From: Solirubrobacter deserti
Lineage (GTDB): Bacteria; Actinomycetota; Thermoleophilia; Solirubrobacterales; Solirubrobacteraceae
Reading direction: 5' to 3'
Length of the DNA stretch: 64,000 nt
Assembly: GCF_003344625.1 (NCBI RefSeq)
Contig: NZ_QPKJ02000006.1
Coordinates: 558,001-622,000, forward strand
Under the pieces are notes generated by a model. That model was not told where the DNA came from and made no database searches. It was given only the letters and a program-made list of their open reading frames with translations. The first letter of the stretch is position 1. Each line of letters begins with the position of its first letter. The position numbers and the translations under genes were made by a program. Shown here in pieces: positions 25,352 through 33,695 of the stretch.

Positions 25352-26965
25352 GTGCACGAGCGAGTTCCCGCCCGAGCGCGCGATCCGCAGGCTGAGCCGG
25401 CCCAGGACCGGCCGCCGGCGGCGAGGATCCTCCAGCTGCACCAATCCGCGGGCAACGCCGCCGTGGCCCGCGCGATCCTCGCCCGCCAGACCCGCTATCC
25501 CGAGGGCAAGGACCTCGACAGCGGCTACTGGGGGCACCGCGGCCAGGGCATCCCGACCGACGAGCTGGCGACGAAGATCGTCACGGACCTGCTGCGCGAT
25601 CCGCAGTACGCGGCCGCCGCGCCCGAGGTGCTCAACGGCTACTGGATCGTGCACATCGTCGAGGCGGTCGAGCACATCCGCCAGGCGGGCGCGCTCGACC
25701 AGCTCGCGGCCGTGTCGGGGTCGGCGACGCGGGTGCGGCTCGCGATCGCGCTGGTCCGCGACCCGGCGACCTTCGACGCCGAGCGCCAGCTGGCCGGCGT
25801 CAGCGACCAGGAGTACGCCGACCTCACCGGCGCGCGCCGCGACGGCACGCCGGCGCCGGGCGCGCCCGCGCACCCGCAGGTCGCCGAGCTGCGGGAGCTG
25901 CGCATCCCGCTCGCGCTGGAGCAGTTCGCGACCCGCCGCGCCGCCAAGTTCCAGGAGCTGCGCGCGGGCGAGCCGGCGCCGGCCGTCACCCAGCCCGACA
26001 ACTCCCCCCGGCCCGGTCGCGAGCTGGAGGAGATGCTGCGCTGGGACGCGACGAACCTGCCGCCGCTGGAGACGCTGACCGCCACGCGCGGGGGCGAGCG
26101 CTGGGCGCACCCGAAGCACGCCGTCACCGAGGCAATCCTGGCCGCCCTGCAGCTGCGGGCGGTCGGCGGCGCGATGGCCCAGCTCGAACGCGGCGAGGGC
26201 GCCACCCACGACGTCCACGAGGAGGCGCGCGCGGGCACCGGCTGGGGCGAGATGATCAACTGGTGCGGGATGTTCGCCTCGCAGATGCTCGCCGGCGGCG
26301 GCATGGACCGCGATCTGCGCGGCGGCATGGACTCGACCTCGAAGGTCTACGCCTTCTTCACCTACGGCGAGGGGCACCCGGACGTGGTGCGCAAGTACAT
26401 CCGCACGCCGGACGGCGGTCTGCAGACGCTGCGCGACTACCACGAGACCGCCCGCAACTCGCGCCGCAACTGGATCCCGACCGCCTCGATCGGCGCCGAC
26501 GGCCTCGACATCCGGCCCGGTGACGTGCTCACGCTCGCCGTGGCCAACGAGAAGAACACGGAGAAGGCGTTCGGCGACCACATCGTGCTCGTGCACTCCT
26601 ACGACCGCGCGACCAAGCGTCTGTTCACCATCGGCGGCAACGACGGCGGCTACGTGGTCCGCAACGGCGCCCCGCCGGCGCGCGAGTCGGCGACCGACCG
26701 CGCCGATCGCGAGCGGCGTGAGGCGGCCACCGGCGAGCGGCTGCAGCGACCGACGCGCGGCGCCCACGTCGGCGTCGGGAGCCAGGACCTGGGCCATCAG
26801 CCGACGCCGGGCCGGCGCGGGACGATCGTGCAGCAGACCCATGTGGCGGGGATCGGCCGGCCCTCGATCGTCGACTTCGAGGACCACGTGTATCCGTCCA
26901 ACGCGGCCGCCGAGCGCGAGCTCGGCCGCCCCGCGCGCGGCGCGCGGGCGCCGGCGGCGCGCTAG
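25352..26965 (+). CDS. Cysteine-peptidase/amidase-like protein with AGNxAV motif (injection-system cargo-like)
   Basis: 537 aa from GTG 25352, with no Sec signal or membrane segment. Residues 27-46 carry LQLHQSAGNAAVARAI, which matches the LQ-x-SAGNxAVxR motif found at the N-terminus of DUF4157-type and other proteins associated with extracellular contractile injection systems. The middle is helical. Residues about 296-435 look like a CHAP/NlpC-type papain fold: Cys305 in NWCGMFAS, His410 in GDHIVLVHSYD and Asn430 in IGGND, a plausible Cys-His-Asn triad. The C-terminus is basic and disordered. Substrate could be peptidoglycan or an amide bond in a target. No injection-system structural gene is in the window. 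Confidence 0.7.
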   Translation: MHERVPARARDPQAEPAQDRPPAARILQLHQSAGNAAVARAILARQTRYPEGKDLDSGYWGHRGQGIPTDELATKIVTDLLRDPQYAAAAPEVLNGYWIVHIVEAVEHIRQAGALDQLAAVSGSATRVRLAIALVRDPATFDAERQLAGVSDQEYADLTGARRDGTPAPGAPAHPQVAELRELRIPLALEQFATRRAAKFQELRAGEPAPAVTQPDNSPRPGRELEEMLRWDATNLPPLETLTATRGGERWAHPKHAVTEAILAALQLRAVGGAMAQLERGEGATHDVHEEARAGTGWGEMINWCGMFASQMLAGGGMDRDLRGGMDSTSKVYAFFTYGEGHPDVVRKYIRTPDGGLQTLRDYHETARNSRRNWIPTASIGADGLDIRPGDVLTLAVANEKNTEKAFGDHIVLVHSYDRATKRLFTIGGNDGGYVVRNGAPPARESATDRADRERREAATGERLQRPTRGAHVGVGSQDLGHQPTPGRRGTIVQQTHVAGIGRPSIVDFEDHVYPSNAAAERELGRPARGARAPAAR

Positions 26966-27378
26966 GGCGCTTCGCCGGCCGGCGGCCGCTCGGCGCCCGC
27001 GCGGGCGAGCGTCGCCAGCGCCGCGGTGCCGACCAGCGTGGAGGCGCCGGCGAGCACCAGCACCATCCGGGCACGTCGCTCGGGCAGCGCGTCGCGGGCG
27101 CAGTAGGTGGCGCCGACGTCCACGAGGTCGGCGAAGGTCAGCGCCGCCACCCACGCCTGCAGCTCGCGCGCGTCCGCGCGCGCCAGCGCCCGCAGCGCCC
27201 CGCCCCCCAGCGCCACGTCGCGACCGCCCTGCGCGCGGACCATGACCTGCGTCCCGGGCCGCTTCGCGGCGCGCCCGATCCAGCTCGTCCGCGCCTCGTG
27301 CGGGCGCACGAGGTAGTTGAGACCGAACGCGGCATGGCTGACCGCCAGCGTCCCGGCGAGGATCCTGGGCACGTCCAT
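26962..27378 (-). CDS. Small membrane protein, DUF4267-like
   Basis: 138 aa. Three or four hydrophobic segments are visible (ILAGTLAVSHAAFGLNYLV, LQAWVAALTFADLVDVGA, MVLVLAGASTLVGTAALATL). The pattern resembles DUF4267-type small integral membrane proteins; I am not certain. It shares its TAG stop (CTAG, 26962-26965) with the convergent cargo-like gene. Confidence 0.65.
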   Translation of the reverse strand: MDVPRILAGTLAVSHAAFGLNYLVRPHEARTSWIGRAAKRPGTQVMVRAQGGRDVALGGGALRALARADARELQAWVAALTFADLVDVGATYCARDALPERRARMVLVLAGASTLVGTAALATLARAGAERPPAGEAP

Positions 27379-27464
27379 GGCCGTTCACTGCCCGTCGGCG
27401 CCCGTGGGTACTCACGGCGCGACGCCGACCTTCGCGGCGCGAGTCGCCGTGGTGAGACGAGCGG

Positions 27465-28355
27465 TCAGGCGGCCGCGTAGAGCTCCGTGCGGTACGCGGC
27501 GTCGCGGGTCTTCTCGCGATACGCCTCCTGGATGCGCTCGATCAGCGGGTGGTGGGGATACGTGACCGGCCGTCCGTCGAAGGAACCGATGGGCACGACG
27601 CCCGCGCCCGAGCCGCACACGAAGGCGCCGTCGGCGGCGTGCAGCTCCATCGGCCACACATCGCGCTCCTCCGCGTCGATGCCCTGCTCGGCGGCGATCT
27701 CGAGCACGGTCCGGCGCGTGATGCCGGGCAGCGCGGCGCGCGTGGTGGGCGTGACGAGCGTGTCGCCCACGACGATGAACAGGTTCGCGCCCGTGCACTC
27801 GGCGACGGCGCCGAGCGAGTCGAGCATGACCGCGTCGTGGACGCCGAGCTCGCCCGCCTGCTGCTTGGCCACGATCGCGTCCAGGTAGTTCAAGGACTTG
27901 ACGTGCGCGCCCAGCGACCGCGGCGCCTTGCGCACGATCGCGCTCGTGAAGAGCTTGATCGGGTCCGCGCCCAGGAACGGCGGGAACGGGTACGCGCTGA
28001 CGATCAGCGACGGGACCGGGCACAGCCGCGGGTCGATGCCCGGGCCGCCGAAGCCGCGCGTGATGATCGGCCGCACGTGCGCGTCGCGCAGGTCCGAGCG
28101 CCGCACGACCTCGCCGATGATCGAGACGATCTCGTCGCCGTCGACCGGCATGGCGAGCCCTAACGAGCGGGCGCTGCGCGCGATCCGCGCCATGTGCAGC
28201 TCGGCGCGGAAGAGGCCACCATCGAACACCCGCATGCCTTCGAACACGCCGTCGCCGTACAGGAAGCCGTGATCGAAGATCGAGACGGACGCCTCGCTCA
28301 ACGGCTTGTACTCGCCGTTGACGTACGCGACCAGTCCGGTGGTGTCGAAGCTCAT
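27465..28355 (-). CDS. Class IV PLP-dependent aminotransferase (branched-chain type)
   Basis: 296 aa fold-type IV enzyme. PLP lysine is Lys153 (AHVKSLNYLDA), with Glu186 in the AECTGANLF motif and DHGFLYGDGVFEG near the N-terminus. It probably transaminates branched-chain amino acids, but D-amino-acid or aminodeoxychorismate lyase activity cannot be excluded. It begins 10 bp after the trkH stop on the same strand, so it may be read from the trk transcript. Confidence 0.88.
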   Translation of the reverse strand: MSFDTTGLVAYVNGEYKPLSEASVSIFDHGFLYGDGVFEGMRVFDGGLFRAELHMARIARSARSLGLAMPVDGDEIVSIIGEVVRRSDLRDAHVRPIITRGFGGPGIDPRLCPVPSLIVSAYPFPPFLGADPIKLFTSAIVRKAPRSLGAHVKSLNYLDAIVAKQQAGELGVHDAVMLDSLGAVAECTGANLFIVVGDTLVTPTTRAALPGITRRTVLEIAAEQGIDAEERDVWPMELHAADGAFVCGSGAGVVPIGSFDGRPVTYPHHPLIERIQEAYREKTRDAAYRTELYAAA

Positions 28356-28365
28356 GTACCTCTCC

Positions 28366-29880
28366 TCAGGAACGCCAGTATGCGCGGGTCAGGATGACCA
28401 CCACGGGGATGATCTCGACACGACCCAGCCACATCAACACGGTGCAGATCAGCGTGGACAGATCGCTGAACGGCTCGAAGGAGCCGTACGGGCCGGCGAA
28501 CCCGAACGCCGGGCCGACGTTGCCCAGGCACGCGGCGGCCGCCCCGAACGCCTCGAACGCGCTCAGCCCTTCTCCCGCCCGGCCCGAGTCGATCACGAGC
28601 CCCAAAGACCCGATCGCGAATACGAGCAGGTAGAGCAGCACGAACACGATCAGCGAGCGCAGCGCCTTCTCGTCCACGACGCGGTTGTTGGCCCGGATCG
28701 GGACGATCGCCTCGCGGTGCACGGTCTGCTCGAGCTCGCGCCTGACGAGCTTGAACAGCAGCAGGTGGCGGATGATCTTGATGCCGCCGCCCGTCGACCC
28801 GGCCGACGCGCCGGAGAACATCAGCAGCAGCAGCGTGACGGTCGCGATCGGCCCCCACTGCGCGTAGTCGGCCGTGGCGAAGCCGGTCGTGGTGAGGATC
28901 GCGGTCGCCTGGAAGAGCGAGTGGCGCACGCCCGCCTCGCCGCTCTCGTAGCCGCCGCCGATGACCTCGACGCCGATCAGGATCGAACCCAGCAGGATCA
29001 GGATCAGGTACAGCCGCAGCTCCTCGTCGCGGGCGAGCACGTCGAAGCGCCGCTGCACCAGCACCCGGTACAGGCGCAGGAAGTTGATGCCGGCGATGAT
29101 CATGAACACCAGCAGCACGTATTGCGTCACGGGCGAGAACGCCGCCACCGAGATCGTCCTCGTGCTGAAGCCGCCGAGCGCGACCACCGACAGCGCGTGC
29201 CCGACGGCGTCGAAGAACGTCATCTCGTCGTCGATGCCGCTGACGCCGAGGAACCCGAGCACGAGGATCGCGATCAGCGTCAGGATCACGTACAGCCGCC
29301 ACAGCCGGCGCGCCGTCTCCCGGATCGTCTGGCCGAGCTTCTCGATCTCGGTCGGCCCGGCCAGCTCGGACTGCAGCAGCTGACGCCCACCGATCCGCAG
29401 CCGCGGCAGGATCGCGACCGCGAGCACGATGATGCCCATGCCGCCCAGCCAGTGACTGAGCTGGCGCCAGAACAGCATCGAGCGGTCCAGGTCCTCGATC
29501 GTCGGCACGAGCGTCGCGCCCGTGGCGGTGAAGCCGGACACGGCCTCGAAGTAGGCGTCGATCGGGCGTGAGAGCTGCGGCCCGCCGGCCAGGATGTACG
29601 GCAGGCAGCCGAAGATCGGGATCAGCAGCCACAGCAGCGCGACGACCAGGAAGCTCTCGCGCGGCGTCACGGCCGCGCCCTCCTTGTCGCCCGTGATCTG
29701 GTCGAGCGCGTAGCCCGCGACGCCCGTGATCACGCCGGCGAGGACGAACGCCCACCAGACGTTCTCGCCATAGCCGATCGCGACCAGCGTCGGCAGCAGG
29801 AATGCCGGAGCCATCCACTTCAACACACCACCGACGAGGTCGAGCGCCGCGCCGACCTCGATCCCGCTCTTGCGCTTCAC
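28366..29880 (-). CDS. trkH: TrkH-family potassium uptake membrane subunit
   Basis: 504 aa, about ten membrane segments, with four-fold P-loop repeats typical of the SKT superfamily; TGATLVP, LGGFSTRT, LTTTGFATAD and CLGNVGPAFG are the selectivity-loop regions. It starts at GTG 29880, overlapping the trkA TGA by 4 bp, so the two subunits are translationally coupled. It moves K+ into the cell under control of the TrkA ring. Confidence 0.95.
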   Translation of the reverse strand: MKRKSGIEVGAALDLVGGVLKWMAPAFLLPTLVAIGYGENVWWAFVLAGVITGVAGYALDQITGDKEGAAVTPRESFLVVALLWLLIPIFGCLPYILAGGPQLSRPIDAYFEAVSGFTATGATLVPTIEDLDRSMLFWRQLSHWLGGMGIIVLAVAILPRLRIGGRQLLQSELAGPTEIEKLGQTIRETARRLWRLYVILTLIAILVLGFLGVSGIDDEMTFFDAVGHALSVVALGGFSTRTISVAAFSPVTQYVLLVFMIIAGINFLRLYRVLVQRRFDVLARDEELRLYLILILLGSILIGVEVIGGGYESGEAGVRHSLFQATAILTTTGFATADYAQWGPIATVTLLLLMFSGASAGSTGGGIKIIRHLLLFKLVRRELEQTVHREAIVPIRANNRVVDEKALRSLIVFVLLYLLVFAIGSLGLVIDSGRAGEGLSAFEAFGAAAACLGNVGPAFGFAGPYGSFEPFSDLSTLICTVLMWLGRVEIIPVVVILTRAYWRS

Positions 29881-31202
29881 AGGATGCGCTCGACCGTGGA
29901 GGCGCGGCGCGACTCCACGAACACGATCACGCGGTCGCCCGCGCGCAGGATGTCCTTCGAGTGGGGGATGATCGCGTCGCCGTTGCGGATGATCGCGCCG
30001 ATCACCGAGCCGGTCTCCGGCATCTGGTCGAAGCGCATCCCGGCCAGCTCGGACTCGGCCCGCACGGTCAGGTCGAGGATCTCGAAGCGGTCGTCGTCGA
30101 GCATCGCGATCTGCCGGATGCGCGGGTCGTGGCCGAAGCGCACGAGCTCCTCCGCGATCACCTGACGCGGGTTGATGGCGACGTCCACCCCGCCGCGCTC
30201 GTACACGTGCAGCGACGTCTGGTCGTGCGCGAGCGCGATCGTCAGCTGCACGCCCTTGGACTTGGCCAGCACGGCGCTGAACAGGTTGCCGGGATCGTCG
30301 TTGAGCGCGAACACGGCCGCGGTCGTGTGGCCGATCCGTTCGCGCTCGAAGAACTCGGAGTCGAACGCGCTGGCGTTGAACACGCGGGCCTCCGGGATCT
30401 CCTCCGCCACCTCGCGCGCCCGTTCCAGGCGGCCCTCCACGAAGCGCACGCGGATGCCGCGGTCCAGCAGCACGTGCGCGATCGTCGTGCCCATCCGGCC
30501 GCCGCCGAAGATCACGATGTCGTCCACGCGCTGGCGCTCGTGCGAGATCACCCGGCTCCACTGGCGCGCCGCGTCCGGCGAGCCGATGACCACGATGCGG
30601 TCCCCGGCCAGGACCCGCTGCCCGCCGTCCGGCATGATCCGCTCGTCGCCGCGGATGATGCTCACGACCTTCGAGTCCACGGGCAGCTCCGCGTCGCGCA
30701 GCTTGCGGCCGACCACGCCGTTGCCCCCGGCACCGTCGGGCACGTCGAACTCGACCACCTGCACCTTGCCGTCGGCGAACACGTCCGTCTGACGTGCCGC
30801 CGGGATGCCGATCAGGCCGGAGATCGCGTTGGCGGTCTCCAGCTCGGAGGAGACCATGAAGTCCACGTCGATCTCGCGCTCGCGCCACGCGTCCAGGTAC
30901 TCGACGCTGGTCGTACGCACGATCACGCGCGCGCCGCTGAGCTTCTTGACCAGCATCGCCGAGACGAGGTTCGCCTCCTCACGCGAGGTGGAGGCGATGA
31001 ACAGGCTGCAGTTCTGGATGCCCGCCTCGCGGATCACCCGCTTGGTGGTGCCGTTGCCCTCGACGATGCGGACGTCGTAGCGGTCGGCGAGCCAGGTCAG
31101 CCGATCGGCGTTGGTGTCAATCACCGTGATCTCGTGCTCTTCGTAGAGCGCATCGACGATCGCTCTCCCCACGTGTCCGGCGCCCAGTACGACGATGCGC
31201 AT
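29877..31202 (-). CDS. trkA: TrkA potassium uptake regulatory subunit
   Basis: 441 aa. Two tandem RCK modules, each with an NAD(P)-binding Rossmann half (MRIVVLGAGHVGRAIVD; IVIFGGGRMGTTIAHVL) and a TrkA-C half. It gates TrkH on the membrane's inner face in response to nucleotides. MRIVV at 31202 is the conserved start; a longer frame to 31223 exists. Confidence 0.95.
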   Translation of the reverse strand: MRIVVLGAGHVGRAIVDALYEEHEITVIDTNADRLTWLADRYDVRIVEGNGTTKRVIREAGIQNCSLFIASTSREEANLVSAMLVKKLSGARVIVRTTSVEYLDAWREREIDVDFMVSSELETANAISGLIGIPAARQTDVFADGKVQVVEFDVPDGAGGNGVVGRKLRDAELPVDSKVVSIIRGDERIMPDGGQRVLAGDRIVVIGSPDAARQWSRVISHERQRVDDIVIFGGGRMGTTIAHVLLDRGIRVRFVEGRLERAREVAEEIPEARVFNASAFDSEFFERERIGHTTAAVFALNDDPGNLFSAVLAKSKGVQLTIALAHDQTSLHVYERGGVDVAINPRQVIAEELVRFGHDPRIRQIAMLDDDRFEILDLTVRAESELAGMRFDQMPETGSVIGAIIRNGDAIIPHSKDILRAGDRVIVFVESRRASTVERIL

Positions 31203-31245
31203 CGGTCGGAGAGCGTAGGGCAAGTCGAGCCCTCAGGGGGCACGA

Positions 31246-31272
31246 GGGGCCCGCCTTGAGGTGGCGGGCCCC
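31246..31272 (-). terminator. GC hairpin after LVIVD copy 3
   Basis: A perfect 10-bp stem GGGGCCCGCC/GGCGGGCCCC with a 7-base loop lies 13 bases after the stop of the third LVIVD gene and upstream of trkA. No T-run. The same design as the hairpins after copies 1 and 2, but with a different arm sequence. Confidence 0.65.
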
Positions 31273-31285
31273 ACAGTTCACGGCT

Positions 31286-33472
31286 CTATGGGGTGCTGGT
31301 GGAGAGCGTGAACGTCAGCGTCTTGCTGTACGTGCCCGTCCGGAGCGGCTCATTGGCCCCGACGGCTTGCTTGAACGTGACGGTCACCTTGTCGTTGGAG
31401 ACCGGCGCGGTCCAGGCCGCCTTCGAGAACGAGACCTGCAGCGGCGCGGCCAGCGAGAACGCGCCGTTGGTCATGTGCCCGGGGTCGGCCACGGTCAGCG
31501 CCGCGTCACCCGCGGTGGAGATCACGTTCGCCTCGCTCGTGGTGGTGTACTCCTGCGCGGTGCCCGCCACGAACGGCGGGAACTGGGTGGGACCGGCCAG
31601 CGTCAGCGACAGCGTCGCCGGCACCCCGCCGCCCACGGTGTGCGGGAAGTCGGCGCTGTTGACCAGGTACGTGACGTCCTTGGTGGTCACATTCCCGGCC
31701 TTGTCGCGCGCGGTCACGCGGAAGGACTTGGTCCCGACGGTCCCGGTGTCCAGGTTCTCGGCGTCGGCGGTGCAGGACTCGACGCCCGAGTCCCCGTCGG
31801 CGCAGGCGAACTGCACGGCGACCATCGTGCCCTTCTTGTAGCCCTGGCCCTCGTTGGCCGAGGTGATCGTCGGGCCGTCGAGGTCCTGCGCGAACGACGC
31901 GGTCTGCGTCTGCGGGTTCGACAGATCCGGCGTGCGCACGCGCCGCATCAGGTCGTGGTCGAGGTCCCAGGTGATCAGGCCGCGGCGGATGTCGGACTGG
32001 TAGATCTTGCCGTTGTAGAAGTGCGTCGACCAGTCGCCCGCGGTCGGCTGGAAGTGCGTGCTGAACGGCTTCGGATCGGCGTAGGCGACCTCGGTCGCGG
32101 CCGCCGGGTTGGTGAAGTCGATGACCGAGATGCCCTTCTGGTAGTTGCCCGAGACCGCGTAGTAGCCCTTGTAGGTCGGCACGACGTTGAAGTTGTGCCA
32201 CGTGCAGTTCTCGATCGCGCTCTGCGGCCGCGTGTGCGTCATGCGACCGAGCTCGGTGCCCGTCGCCGGGTCGAAGAAGAACAGCAGGTTGTCGTTGGGC
32301 GAGGTCGGGAGGTCGGCCTGGCAGCGCGGGTTGGTGCCGCCGCCCGGCTCCCAGCCGAAGATCAGGACCTTGCCGTCATAGGTGAACGAGCCCGAGTGCG
32401 CCGGGCCGTTGCCGATCTCCGGAACCTGACGCGAATACATCAGCGTCGGGTTGGCGATGCCGCCCGGCGACTCGGGCGTGCCGGCCTCGTCGGCGGGCTT
32501 GCTCGGGTCCCACTTGAACACGGAGAAGCCGTTGCCGCCCGCGCACATCGCCATGTTCAGCTGGCCCATGATCACGTTGTTGTCGTGGCACTGGCGGTTG
32601 GCGACCGCGCGCCGCAGGAAGACGGCGTCGGACGGGTCGTCGAGCTTGATGCGCACGATGTCCATGCCCGGGCAGTTGTTCTCCGAGCCGCCGACGTAGA
32701 CGTAGAAGTAGCCGCGCGCGTCGTCGGGCACGCCGGTCGCCGTGTGGGCGCCGCAGCCGTTCGGGACGCCGGCCCCGTTGCCGGTCGTCGCCATCCGGAC
32801 CTTGCGGACGTAGACCGGGTTCGCCGGGTCGGCGATGTTCCAGATGTGCAGACCCTGGAAGCCCGTCAGGCCCGGGTCGTTGACCGGCTCGTCCATGCAC
32901 GTGGCGCCGGCCTGCGAGCCCGTCGCGCCGCTGTCCCAGGTGCGCACGAGGATGTTGCCGTGCACGATCACGTCGCCCTGGCCGGCCGTGTGCCGGCAGG
33001 CCTCGGTGTTGTAGAGCTGGGTCGGGTTCTTCGGGTCGGAGATGTCGATCACGCGGAACCCGCTCCAGTGGCCCTGGAAGGCGAGGTTGCCCTTGAAGGC
33101 GATGTCGGAGTTGATGTCGGCGAGGCTCGTGCCCGTGTGCAGCGGCGGAACCCGCTTGGAGTAGCCGAGCGGGGTCATGTTCGGCGTGTACTCGAACGAC
33201 GCGACGGCCTCCTCGACCGGGTCGGCGGCGGCGTCGGCGCCCGTCATGGCGACGCTGGCGGCGACCTTGGAGCCCTCCACGGGCGCGCAGTCGGCGTCGT
33301 TGTTCATCGTCGGCAGCGAGCCACCCCAGCCGATGCTGCTGTTGTTGGCCGACAGGAAGGTCGCCGTGGACAGCGACCAGGTCTCCGCGCAGGGATGCGC
33401 GTGCGCCGTGGGCGCGCCGATCGCGAGCACGCCTAATACGCCGGCCAGGCCGGCGAAGCCCTTCAACCGCAT
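31286..33472 (-). CDS. Secreted LVIVD-repeat protein, paralogue 3
   Basis: 728 aa. Sec signal (MRLKGFAGLAGVLGVL...), cleavage predicted before HPCAETW. The propeller region has GFRVIDISDPKNPTQLY, GLHIWNIADPANPVYV and GISVIDFTNPAAATEV. Shared blocks are CHDNNV, CAGGNGFSVFKWD, ENCTWHNFNVVPTYKG and AGDWSTHFYNGKIYQ. The Ig-like domain (CADGDSGVESCTADAENL) precedes the C-terminal domain ending RTGTYSKTLTFTLSTSTP. It is more diverged from copies 1 and 2 than they are from each other. Located 20 kb away on the opposite strand; upstream dyad of the same geometry. Function unknown. Confidence 0.85.
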   Translation of the reverse strand: MRLKGFAGLAGVLGVLAIGAPTAHAHPCAETWSLSTATFLSANNSSIGWGGSLPTMNNDADCAPVEGSKVAASVAMTGADAAADPVEEAVASFEYTPNMTPLGYSKRVPPLHTGTSLADINSDIAFKGNLAFQGHWSGFRVIDISDPKNPTQLYNTEACRHTAGQGDVIVHGNILVRTWDSGATGSQAGATCMDEPVNDPGLTGFQGLHIWNIADPANPVYVRKVRMATTGNGAGVPNGCGAHTATGVPDDARGYFYVYVGGSENNCPGMDIVRIKLDDPSDAVFLRRAVANRQCHDNNVIMGQLNMAMCAGGNGFSVFKWDPSKPADEAGTPESPGGIANPTLMYSRQVPEIGNGPAHSGSFTYDGKVLIFGWEPGGGTNPRCQADLPTSPNDNLLFFFDPATGTELGRMTHTRPQSAIENCTWHNFNVVPTYKGYYAVSGNYQKGISVIDFTNPAAATEVAYADPKPFSTHFQPTAGDWSTHFYNGKIYQSDIRRGLITWDLDHDLMRRVRTPDLSNPQTQTASFAQDLDGPTITSANEGQGYKKGTMVAVQFACADGDSGVESCTADAENLDTGTVGTKSFRVTARDKAGNVTTKDVTYLVNSADFPHTVGGGVPATLSLTLAGPTQFPPFVAGTAQEYTTTSEANVISTAGDAALTVADPGHMTNGAFSLAAPLQVSFSKAAWTAPVSNDKVTVTFKQAVGANEPLRTGTYSKTLTFTLSTSTP

Positions 33473-33526
33473 ACGGAGCCCCTCTCCTTGTCCGAGCCGG
33501 GCCCCTCATGGCCCGCTCACGAGCCA

Positions 33527-33581
33527 GTTAGCCAGGGTCCAGAAGGCGAGTCCACCGCACTCCCCGTTGAGATCCCTCAAC
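33527..33581 (-). promoter_or_regulatory. Dyad plus -10-like element upstream of LVIVD copy 3
   Basis: Read on the minus strand: GTTGAG-N4-CTCAAC (33581-33566), then GGCTAAC (33533-33527) about 32 bases downstream. The 6-4-6 dyad geometry and its distance to the TTAG-like box match copies 1 and 2, although the arm sequence differs. Confidence 0.5.
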
Positions 33582-33695
33582 GCTCAGGCAGCCACACAAC
33601 GATGGATCTCCGTGGCTGTGCACTCCACACAAAATCTCGCCCGGACTGCACGTTCCGGTAGGTTCGCTGCCGGTGCGCCCGACCACGATGAACCG

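Noticed and set aside
28366..30888. An 840-aa open frame that seems to fuse a Trk fragment to another protein
   Set aside because: The upstream part is a frame shadow of trkA. TrkH itself begins at GTG 29880, overlapping the trkA stop by 4 bp.
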